From URNF01 sp045594105 (GTDB lineage: Bacteria > Bacillota > Clostridia > Oscillospirales > Acutalibacteraceae), in contig JAZNXY010000135.1 of NCBI GenBank assembly GCA_045594105.1, forward strand, positions 1-12,647: a stretch of 12,647 bases of DNA, in the 5' to 3' direction. Position 1 is the stretch's first letter; each line of letters starts with the position of its first letter. The notes beneath the pieces are model-generated. The model had not been told where the DNA came from. It ran no database searches and saw nothing but the letters and a program-made list of their open reading frames with translations. Made by a program: the position numbers and the translations under genes. Below, one piece after another: positions 6,288 through 12,647 of this stretch.

Positions 6288-9200
6288 ATGAAACGAAAGG
6301 TTTCTAAAATTCTTGCAACAATGTGTTGTGTTTCCATACTGCTCTCGGTATTTAGCTTTTTTGCTTCGGCGCATACGTTTAATACGGATGAGTTATATGC
6401 ACCACACGGCGAGGAACCGGTGGTTGAGAATTATAAATGGGAAACAATAGATAAGGTTGTTAGTGTTCAACAGACCGAAAACTATTTCATTATGCATACC
6501 GAAACAGAAAATCACGCTGAAGATTTGTATCTCTCGTTTCCTGTGGCGGCGGGTGGTTTCCGTATCCAATCCAAACATGAGTACCAGGAAGAACTGGAAG
6601 TAAGTAACGTTGGATTGTTTGAGCCCGTCGTTGCTGATATTACATATGTGAATGCAGACAATGCCGTGGTGATGAAAAGCACCGATGACACCATTGTGAA
6701 ATACATCCAAAACGGCACCGATTTCCAGTTGGATATCTACAACGGTACAAAACTGATTACGCGTATTGAAAACGGGCAGATTCACTTCGGTTACAGCACG
6801 AAAGTGCTCAACAAAGATGAAATTGTGGCCACCATGGTAGAAATGCCGATGGATTATGAGAACGAAGCCATTTATAACGGTAGCCAGCGGTACTGTGACG
6901 TCAATGTGGTGGGTGAACATTTTTCGCTCACCAACAATGACTGCTACTCTGCTGAGGATTACGCCTATGGTAACATTCCGTTGTTTCATTCTAATACCGG
7001 GTATTCTTTATGGTTTAATATGACCTATCCCGGTGAAGCAAATTTCGGTTGTGACCAAGATGACACGGTCAGTAAAGAAAAGTATAGCATTACCTTCTAT
7101 GGTGATAAGCTGGATTTCTTTATATGGACGGGCGAACCGCTCGAAAATCTGAAGAAATACACGAGAATTACCGGCACTTCCGGTATGACCGAAGAGTGGA
7201 CCTTCGGTTTCTGGACGGGCGCTACCGGCGCTGTGTGGAAAGACGGCGGTGCATACGCGAATATGACCGCTATCATGAATGGGTATCAAAGCCGCTATGG
7301 CTTTTACCCCGAAGCTATTTACAGCGAGGGCGCTTTTAACGACGAACAGAGTGCGTCATATCTTGAAAGCATCAACGTACGTAGTTTGGACTGGGTATGG
7401 GCCCAAAGCAGAGATTTTTCTACGTATCTGAATGGCGTTTCTAAATTGCCGTCTAAGAAAAATGGTTCTACGGGTTGGCCGCTACCGTTCAATAGCTTGG
7501 GGTTAAAGCTTGGCAACTTCTATGTGAATGTTAATTCGCAGTACGCAGATTGCAGTAACCCGTCTATGGTCACCTATCTCACCAACTATTTTACCTCCAA
7601 GTGGAACGCAGGCGTAGCGGGAGCGATGTTGGACATGAACGAATCTATGTCCTTCGTCGGTACCTGTTTTAATGGCCTTTCCAGTATGGAAATGCATAAC
7701 TTTAATTCTTACTATTATGCCAAATACGGAAGAGAAGCTTGGGAAGCTAATTATCCCGGCTTAAAAAACGATTATGTCTTATTCCAGCGATCTGCTGCAC
7801 CCGGTACACAGTATTATGTGTCCGGCTTCCAAGGCGATCAGAGATCGACTTGGGCAGGATATAAAGCAGCTGTCCGCGATATGATTTCGCGTAGCGCGGG
7901 CGGTTTTAACCTGTTTGGCGCTGACCTTGGTGGTCTTGGCGGCACGCCTTCCAACGATTTGTGGAATCGATGGGTGGTGTTGTCGGTGTTCCAGCCATAT
8001 ATGCGGCAACACGGTAATGTCATTCATCAACCGTGGAACTACGGCACAGTCGCTGAAAAGAATTTTGGTAAACTCTACTATCTGCGCAAAAATATCGTGC
8101 CGAGTATTATGTCTGCGGCGGTTGAGGCCAATAGAACGGCGAATCCTATTGTCAAAGGTATGATGATGGCGTACCCCCAAGACCGTTCGCTGAAAGATGT
8201 GAATTATCAGTATCTGTTCTGTGACGATTACCTCGTGTGTGCGGTAACCGAAGAAGCCAGATATTATTTGGACGTCACCCTTCCTGCGGGCAACACATGG
8301 TACAATCTGTTTAGTTACGAAGCACTTGCAGGTCGTACGAATAGCTACCGTGTGGAAGCGCCTAACAATTGGATGCCCGTTTACCTGAAAGACGGCTCGG
8401 TGAAGGCCATCAACCTGCCCGAAAGTAAAACGCTGATGGACAATATGCCCAATACGGCAACCGAGTACCCTTCCTTGCTCATCACCCCGCCCGATGCGGG
8501 TAATGGTCGGCAGTCGGTCATCTATAATAAGGATGGACAGTCGGACGATTTCCGCACTTTCGATTACAACACGGAGGTGTATGAGAACACGCCTGTGGAT
8601 GACGCTACCTTTACGGTTACCAATCGGGAAGGATCTGATCGTCAGACGGTATTGGCTTTGGGCGTGGTTGCATACGAAGTGTCGGTTGACGGCACGAAAC
8701 TGTCTGCTGTGGCTGATAAAGCGAATTTAAGCGGTACTAACTACGGGTATTATGTGGATGCAGACGGCTTGACCACCATCTATCTGCCGACAGGTTGGAA
8801 AGAACTGAAAGTGGTAAAAGGCAATTCCATGTATAGTAAACTGTCCATCAGTTCAGTCAAATGGTCAACGGACACATGGACACAGTTGTATGACGAAGAC
8901 CTTTCAACGGTTGTTGGTAATATTAATGCCGGCACGCAATTCACCATAGATCTTGGTAGTTCCCAACGGATTGGTCGAGTTGTATTGAAGTGGCTTGCCA
9001 ACTATTCAACCGAATATACGATTGCGGTGAGAAAATATTCGATCGGGTCCTATTCCGATGTCAAAACAGTGACCGATGGTGACGGCGGTTTGGATGTATT
9101 GGATATTTCCGCTGAAGGTCGTTATATACGCGTTACGATAAACTCATCGGGAATTTCTGCACTGACAGAAGTGGAAGTGTATGCGCCCGTCGCAACCACC

Positions 9201-9989
9201 GTCACCAAAGCGGATGCGGGCACTGCTACCTGTACGAACGGGCACAACTATAACGATGGGGATATCTGTGCAAGTTGTGGCTATGTTCGTACTGCCGTTT
9301 TGGAATCGGTTACAGACGGTCACTATGCCGCCTCGGTACGTAATGAGGATAACAAGGAAGTAAGGGCAGGCACACTTCTGTTTACCAATATGAGAGGTGA
9401 AGTGGCAGTGCCTGTACGTATTGGTTTTAGACAAACGCTCGACAGCACGGCGGGATATACCGTACCGGATGGTTTTAATGACGAAGGTATTGAAGTGACT
9501 TACGAAACCATTTCTCCCACATTGGAAAATCCTAATATCGGTCACCTGGGCAACTCCTTTAACAGCACGCTGGGCGGTTTGCGCTTTGTTAGCCGCTTTA
9601 CGTACGTTACGGAAAGCGAAACCGAGTATTTGTTGCTTGATGGTAAAAAATACGAGGTTGTGGATTATGGCATGCTGATGAGTTCGAGACCCGGTTTGGA
9701 TACTACGTCTGACAGAATGACCGACGAACAAGCCATGGTTATCAGCACTTCAAACAGCTATGTCAAGAAACTCAGCGTAAAAGAAGCAAACCGTTTTTTT
9801 GACAAGTGTGATGCACATATCGATATGGCAGTTACAGTGACAGGCCTCCACAAAGTGCAGGGGTATATAAATCCTGAACAGATTGATTTATGCTCACGTG
9901 CGTATGTAACCATCAAAGGGGAAAACGGTGCAACGGTACATCTGTATGGTAATGTTGCTGAATGTAGTTTTGCTGATGTAGCAGAATGA
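6288..9989 (+). CDS. Secreted glycoside hydrolase family 31 enzyme with CBM32-like domain
   Basis: The protein has 1233 residues. The ATG at 6288 has AAAGGAAA upstream and opens a signal peptide (hydrophobic core 8-25, likely cleavage after ASA at 26-28). An N-terminal beta domain runs to about 295. The GH31 barrel follows from about 300: nucleophile motif GAMLDMNE with D449, probable acid/base D517 in GFQGDQRSTW, then GADLGGLGG near 545 and YMRQHG near 573. Beta domains follow, then an F5/8 type C (CBM32-like) domain at about 848-968, a Cys-rich mini-ribbon CTNGHNYNDGDICASCGY near 981-998, and an uncharacterised C-terminal beta-rich module to 1233. GH31 enzymes are retaining alpha-glycosidases, and the family includes alpha-glucosidases, alpha-xylosidases and alpha-N-acetylgalactosaminidases. 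The HexNAc genes downstream make an alpha-GalNAc activity attractive, but sequence alone does not settle it. It probably acts outside the cell or at its surface. No cell-wall anchor is seen. Confidence 0.9.
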   Translation: MKRKVSKILATMCCVSILLSVFSFFASAHTFNTDELYAPHGEEPVVENYKWETIDKVVSVQQTENYFIMHTETENHAEDLYLSFPVAAGGFRIQSKHEYQEELEVSNVGLFEPVVADITYVNADNAVVMKSTDDTIVKYIQNGTDFQLDIYNGTKLITRIENGQIHFGYSTKVLNKDEIVATMVEMPMDYENEAIYNGSQRYCDVNVVGEHFSLTNNDCYSAEDYAYGNIPLFHSNTGYSLWFNMTYPGEANFGCDQDDTVSKEKYSITFYGDKLDFFIWTGEPLENLKKYTRITGTSGMTEEWTFGFWTGATGAVWKDGGAYANMTAIMNGYQSRYGFYPEAIYSEGAFNDEQSASYLESINVRSLDWVWAQSRDFSTYLNGVSKLPSKKNGSTGWPLPFNSLGLKLGNFYVNVNSQYADCSNPSMVTYLTNYFTSKWNAGVAGAMLDMNESMSFVGTCFNGLSSMEMHNFNSYYYAKYGREAWEANYPGLKNDYVLFQRSAAPGTQYYVSGFQGDQRSTWAGYKAAVRDMISRSAGGFNLFGADLGGLGGTPSNDLWNRWVVLSVFQPYMRQHGNVIHQPWNYGTVAEKNFGKLYYLRKNIVPSIMSAAVEANRTANPIVKGMMMAYPQDRSLKDVNYQYLFCDDYLVCAVTEEARYYLDVTLPAGNTWYNLFSYEALAGRTNSYRVEAPNNWMPVYLKDGSVKAINLPESKTLMDNMPNTATEYPSLLITPPDAGNGRQSVIYNKDGQSDDFRTFDYNTEVYENTPVDDATFTVTNREGSDRQTVLALGVVAYEVSVDGTKLSAVADKANLSGTNYGYYVDADGLTTIYLPTGWKELKVVKGNSMYSKLSISSVKWSTDTWTQLYDEDLSTVVGNINAGTQFTIDLGSSQRIGRVVLKWLANYSTEYTIAVRKYSIGSYSDVKTVTDGDGGLDVLDISAEGRYIRVTINSSGISALTEVEVYAPVATTVTKADAGTATCTNGHNYNDGDICASCGYVRTAVLESVTDGHYAASVRNEDNKEVRAGTLLFTNMRGEVAVPVRIGFRQTLDSTAGYTVPDGFNDEGIEVTYETISPTLENPNIGHLGNSFNSTLGGLRFVSRFTYVTESETEYLLLDGKKYEVVDYGMLMSSRPGLDTTSDRMTDEQAMVISTSNSYVKKLSVKEANRFFDKCDAHIDMAVTVTGLHKVQGYINPEQIDLCSRAYVTIKGENGATVHLYGNVAECSFADVAE

Positions 9990-10014
9990 TAAACTTTTAA
10001 TATTTCTATGTATC

Positions 10015-10121
10015 GGTAACCGCAGCTCTCTCTGATAAGCATATTCTTGGATGCTTATTGCTAATGCGGTACCATAATACTGTGGCCTCCTCTTTTTCAA
10101 GGGGAGGCCACACAAGGTTTT
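10015..10121 (+). ncRNA. Structured element, copy 2, before the amino-sugar operon
   Basis: This is a second copy of the element at 754-860, beginning 26 bases after the GH31 stop codon. The outer stem is GGTA(A)CCGC (10015-10023) with GCGGTACC (10066-10073). The inner hairpin is ATAAGCAT (10035-10042) with ATGCTTAT (10051-10058), and both its stem and loop are identical to copy 1. The 3' hairpin arms GTGGCCTCC (10082-10090) and GGAGGCCAC (10103-10111) are also identical, but the 12 bases between them are the reverse complement of those in copy 1. The joining pyrimidine strand is two bases shorter. Its place between the two gene sets suits either an intercistronic regulatory RNA, an operator for the downstream operon, or a dispersed repeat. 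Confidence 0.6.
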
Positions 10122-10124
10122 ATC

Positions 10125-10170
10125 GATAAGAATACATATTGAAAAGAGCGAATATGTTTATCAATTTTTT
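10125..10170 (+). terminator. AT-rich terminator-like hairpin after element copy 2
   Basis: GATAA (10125-10129) plus ACATATT (10134-10140) pair with AATATGT (10151-10157) plus TTATC (10158-10162). This gives 12 bp with a 4-base bulge and a 10-base loop. AA and six T (10163-10170) follow. The stem is weak because it is almost all A-T. It repeats the order seen before the first operon, structured element and then terminator, and may end GH31 transcripts or attenuate readthrough into the kinase operon. Confidence 0.45.
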
Positions 10171-10245
10171 AATTGTATTCTATATTTTAGTATTTAATGA
10201 TATTTTATCTGTATGCAGATTCAAATGGATGGGAAGAAAAGAAGA
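10171..10245 (+). promoter_or_regulatory. AT-rich leader upstream of the ROK kinase
   Basis: This stretch is strongly AT-rich and contains several -10-like hexamers (for example TATTTT at 10201-10206), but none has a convincing -35 at 16-18 bases. A promoter for the kinase operon could lie here, but I cannot place it. Purine-rich GGGAAG and GAAGA just before 10246 serve as a modest ribosome binding region. Confidence 0.25.
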
Positions 10246-11199
10246 ATGTATAAATTAGGGATAGATTTAGGTGGCACCAATATTGTGGCGGGCGTTGTCG
10301 ATGAAAATTTTCATATACTTGCGCAGGCTGCGACAAAAACAAACGCACCCCGCCCTGCGGATGAAATTGCCGATGATATGGCAAAAATCACATTGGAAGC
10401 AATTGAAAAAGCAGGTCTTTCGGTAGATGATATTGAAAGTTTTGGCATAGGGACCCCCGGTGCAGTTGACCCAGAAAACGGTATAATTCTATATGCCAAC
10501 AACTTGCAGTTTTACAATGTGCCGATTGCAGCGATGATGAAGCAACGTGTCGGCAAGGATTTTTATGTGGAAAATGATGCAAATGCAGCAGCTTATGGCG
10601 AATTCCTTGCCGGAGCAGGCAAGAATACCAAGAACTTTATAGCCATAACACTTGGTACAGGTGTCGGCGGTGGCATCATCATTGACGGAAAGATTTATTC
10701 CGGTTCTAATCATGCGGGCGGCGAGCTTGGACATACCGTTATTGCCATGGATGGTGAATATTGTACTTGTGGCAGAAATGGCTGTTGGGAAGCGTATGCG
10801 TCGGCAACGGCACTGGTACGGCAGTCTAAACAGGCGATGCTTCGGTACCCTGATAGTGTTATGTGGCAATTGTGTGGGGATAATATCCACAACGTGGATG
10901 GTCTTACTGCGTTTGATGCCATGCGTAAAGGCGATGAAGCAGGCAAAATGGTAGTAGACAAATATATCGGCTACATCGCTATTGGTATTGCGAATATTAT
11001 CAATGTCTTCCAACCCGAAAAGTTATGTATTGGTGGCGGTATTTCCAAAGAAGGAAAAACGCTTACCGATCCGATCAACGCATATGTATTAGGCGATGAC
11101 TATGCACGTTCTATAGACAAGCGTACGGTTATTACGACGGCACAGCTTGGTAACGATGCCGGTATTATTGGCGCCGCATACCTTTCTGATTTGCAGTAA
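10246..11199 (+). CDS. ROK-family sugar kinase, probably glucose/N-acetylglucosamine type
   Basis: This is a cytoplasmic ATP-dependent hexose kinase of 317 residues, within the normal range for single-domain ROK kinases. The start at ATG 10246 (MYKLGIDLGGTN) is preferred over ATGs at 10213 and 10225, because ROK kinases begin directly at the phosphate-binding motif and the upstream codons lack a ribosome binding site. Visible motifs are DLGGTN at 7-12 (ATP phosphate loop), END with catalytic D111, LGTGVGGGI, GGELGH with E160 and H163 (sugar and zinc binding), and the zinc site CTCGRNGCWE (C173, C175, C180). The C-terminal half carries the usual nucleotide-binding repeat. There is no N-terminal helix-turn-helix, so it is an enzyme and not a ROK repressor. 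It lies 30 bases before nagA, which suggests GlcNAc is a substrate and GlcNAc-6-phosphate the product. Glucokinase activity is the main alternative. Confidence 0.9.
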   Translation: MYKLGIDLGGTNIVAGVVDENFHILAQAATKTNAPRPADEIADDMAKITLEAIEKAGLSVDDIESFGIGTPGAVDPENGIILYANNLQFYNVPIAAMMKQRVGKDFYVENDANAAAYGEFLAGAGKNTKNFIAITLGTGVGGGIIIDGKIYSGSNHAGGELGHTVIAMDGEYCTCGRNGCWEAYASATALVRQSKQAMLRYPDSVMWQLCGDNIHNVDGLTAFDAMRKGDEAGKMVVDKYIGYIAIGIANIINVFQPEKLCIGGGISKEGKTLTDPINAYVLGDDYARSIDKRTVITTAQLGNDAGIIGAAYLSDLQ

Positions 11200-11229
11200 C
11201 GACTATATCTAAGGAGGATTTGCAGACAG

Positions 11230-12303
11230 ATGATACTGAATAACTGTCGTATAGCAGGTAAGCTTTGGTCAATTGAAATTGAAAACGGGAAAATCGCGGC
11301 CATTTCAGAAATGCCTAAAGGAGGCGGCATAGACATTGGGGGAAAACGTGTTATCCCCGGGCTTGTAGACATACATACTCATGGTATGTTGGGATATGAT
11401 ACGATGGATGCGGATTTTGAAGCGTTGTGCCGCGTGTATGCTTCTTATGGCACTACCTCATTTTTGCCGACGACGATGACGATGGGATATGATGATCTGC
11501 AGAAGGTAACCGATGCGAAAATCGATTATCCCGGTGCAGAGATTTTGGGATTTCATTTTGAAGGTCCGTATATTGCGGAAACTAAAAAAGGCGCACAGGA
11601 CGCAAATAACATTAAAAACCCTTGCTTTGAAGATTTGTCACGCTTTAAGAATATTCGTATGATTACCGTGGCTCCTGAAAAAGAGGGGAGCGAGGATTTT
11701 ATTCGTCGTGCATCAAAAGATATGGTGGTTTCGTTGGGACATACAGACTGTGACTATGAAATCGCATGGAAAGCATTCGAATGGGGTGCCACTTGTCTCA
11801 CACATACATATAATGCTATGCCGCCGTTTCATCATCGTGCCCCCGGTCCTATTGGTGCTGCATTGATGCGTGATGTGTATGTGCAGGTGATTTGTGATGG
11901 TTTTCACGTGGCACCGGCGGTAATGCTTGCAACCTATAAGATGTTTGGTCCTAACCGTATGGTGATGATTAGCGATAGCATTCGTACTGCAGGAATGCCT
12001 GACGGTATGTATGAAGCGGGTGGTTTAACTGTTGTAAAGAGAAAGGGCATTACACATGTTGCAGAAAGCGATACGATAGCAGGTAGTTCATCTACTCTTT
12101 GGGACTGCGTCCGTACTGCGGTTAGATGTGGTATTCCTTTTGATGATGCGGTTATGATGGCAACTATTACCCCTGCGACGCTGATTGGTGCTAGCAACAA
12201 AGGCCGTGTGGCGGTTGGCTGGGATGCCGATTTGCTTGTTATTAATGATAAATTGGAAATAGAAACGGTGTTTTTACGCGGCCGGGAATGGCCTTTTCAA
12301 TAA
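11230..12303 (+). CDS. nagA: N-acetylglucosamine-6-phosphate deacetylase
   Basis: NagA removes acetate from GlcNAc-6-phosphate to give glucosamine-6-phosphate for glycolysis or cell-wall synthesis, in the cytoplasm. The protein has 357 residues, slightly shorter than many family members (about 375-390), with no motif missing. It shows the amidohydrolase fold markers in order: PGLVDIHTHG (H49, H51), GFHFEGPY (metal ligand E111), KKGAQD, SLGHT (H171), LTHTYNAM (H192), GPIGAAL, VICDGFHV (H226), and SDSIRTAG with probable catalytic D249. A near-perfect AAGGAGG (11211-11217) stands 12 bases before the ATG. It sits 30 bases after the ROK kinase and 35 bases before a NahK-like gene, with no terminator on either side, so the three are probably one transcript. 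No nagB (glucosamine-6-phosphate deaminase) is in the window. Confidence 0.96.
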   Translation: MILNNCRIAGKLWSIEIENGKIAAISEMPKGGGIDIGGKRVIPGLVDIHTHGMLGYDTMDADFEALCRVYASYGTTSFLPTTMTMGYDDLQKVTDAKIDYPGAEILGFHFEGPYIAETKKGAQDANNIKNPCFEDLSRFKNIRMITVAPEKEGSEDFIRRASKDMVVSLGHTDCDYEIAWKAFEWGATCLTHTYNAMPPFHHRAPGPIGAALMRDVYVQVICDGFHVAPAVMLATYKMFGPNRMVMISDSIRTAGMPDGMYEAGGLTVVKRKGITHVAESDTIAGSSSTLWDCVRTAVRCGIPFDDAVMMATITPATLIGASNKGRVAVGWDADLLVINDKLEIETVFLRGREWPFQ

Positions 12304-12338
12304 ACAGCTTGTTACTATATGAAAAGATTGGAGAGAAA

Positions 12339-12647
12339 ATGGTTACGGAGAAGATTTGGCGTGCTGTTAAGCAGTTTGACTTGCAGACGGATGCGAGCGG
12401 CTGTAGTCCGTATGGAAATGGGCATATTAACGATACCTTTCTCGTTATATGTCCCGGGGAGGACAATACAACAAAAAGATACATAATGCAGGCGGTCAAT
12501 ACCCGTATTTTTAAGGAACCGATGCAGGTAATCACAAATATAGAAAAGGTTACAGAGTTCTTAAAAACAAAAGTAGATGATCCACGTGGTATTTTACGGA
12601 TGGTGGCTACGAAAGACGGCAAGAAGTGCTATTTTGACGGTGGCTAC
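12339..12647 (+). CDS. nahK: N-acetylhexosamine 1-kinase-like phosphotransferase (5' part)
   Basis: The start is ATG 12339 with GGAG at 12330-12333. The frame stays open to the end of the window, giving the first 103 residues. The opening region matches the N-terminal lobe of the NahK/LnpB branch of the aminoglycoside-phosphotransferase superfamily as I remember it: YGNGHINDTF at 25-34, then RYIMQAVNT near 48-56, a helix with N-x-E-x-V-T (67-72), and DGGY at the window end. In bifidobacteria NahK phosphorylates GlcNAc or GalNAc at C1, next to galacto-N-biose/lacto-N-biose phosphorylase (GH112). The catalytic loop (HGD type) lies beyond the window, so activity cannot be confirmed, and a broader 'phosphotransferase' label is the fallback. 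It is the third gene of the ROK-nagA cassette, 35 bases after the nagA stop. Confidence 0.8.
   Translation, partial: MVTEKIWRAVKQFDLQTDASGCSPYGNGHINDTFLVICPGEDNTTKRYIMQAVNTRIFKEPMQVITNIEKVTEFLKTKVDDPRGILRMVATKDGKKCYFDGGY

Noticed and set aside
10047..10075. Promoter inside the structured element (TTGGAT, 17 bases, TACCAT)
   Set aside because: Only 3 of 6 and 4 of 6 positions match consensus, and both hexamers overlap paired stems whose conservation is explained by folding. The same match is present in copy 1, so it adds no independent evidence.
754..10121. Composite transposon bounded by the two direct repeats
   Set aside because: The repeats flank a complete two-gene operon, but no transposase, recombinase or target duplication is visible. 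The repeats also have internal fold structure rather than transposon ends. Duplication-mediated excision remains possible in principle but is unsupported.

Overview
This window looks like a chromosomal segment from a gut-type Clostridia genome, most likely of the Oscillospirales/Ruminococcaceae kind. The grounds are: base composition that looks moderate, AAGGAGG-type ribosome binding sites, very large secreted multidomain proteins ending in a Cys-x2-Cys mini-ribbon, and a palindromic intergenic repeat of a type I recall from that group. No rRNA or tRNA gene, CRISPR array, transposase or phage gene is visible. Every gene I can support is on the + strand.

Layout. Positions 1-201 hold the end of an unidentified gene and a 40-residue acidic peptide gene, closed by a strong intrinsic terminator. 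Positions 202-1136 contain no convincing gene but are rich in structure: a MITE-like palindromic repeat (313-464), a second terminator (586-610), a possible promoter (666-699), a structured element (copy 1, 754-860), and a third terminator (909-947) nested between the arms of a 12-bp inverted repeat. Positions 1137-9989 are a two-gene operon for exported proteins: a 1704-residue protein made of about five LamG/jelly-roll-like repeats, and a 1233-residue GH31 glycosidase with an F5/8C (CBM32-like) domain. Copy 2 of the structured element (10015-10121) and a weaker terminator-like hairpin follow. Positions 10246-12647 are a cytoplasmic amino-sugar cassette: a ROK sugar kinase, N-acetylglucosamine-6-phosphate deacetylase (NagA), and the first 103 codons of an N-acetylhexosamine 1-kinase-like protein (NahK family), cut by the window end.

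How the parts may work together (inference). The exported pair would bind and trim an N-acetylhexosamine-containing glycan outside the cell, with mucin O-glycan, milk-oligosaccharide-like or other host glycans as candidates. The ROK kinase and NagA would take GlcNAc to GlcN-6-P, and the NahK-like kinase would make HexNAc-1-phosphates. The same structured element stands before both gene sets, which suggests shared control.

The most unusual observation is that element. The two copies are identical over 57 nt, but the 30-bp hairpin at the 3' end of one is the exact reverse complement of the hairpin in the other, so the loop has been inverted between the copies.
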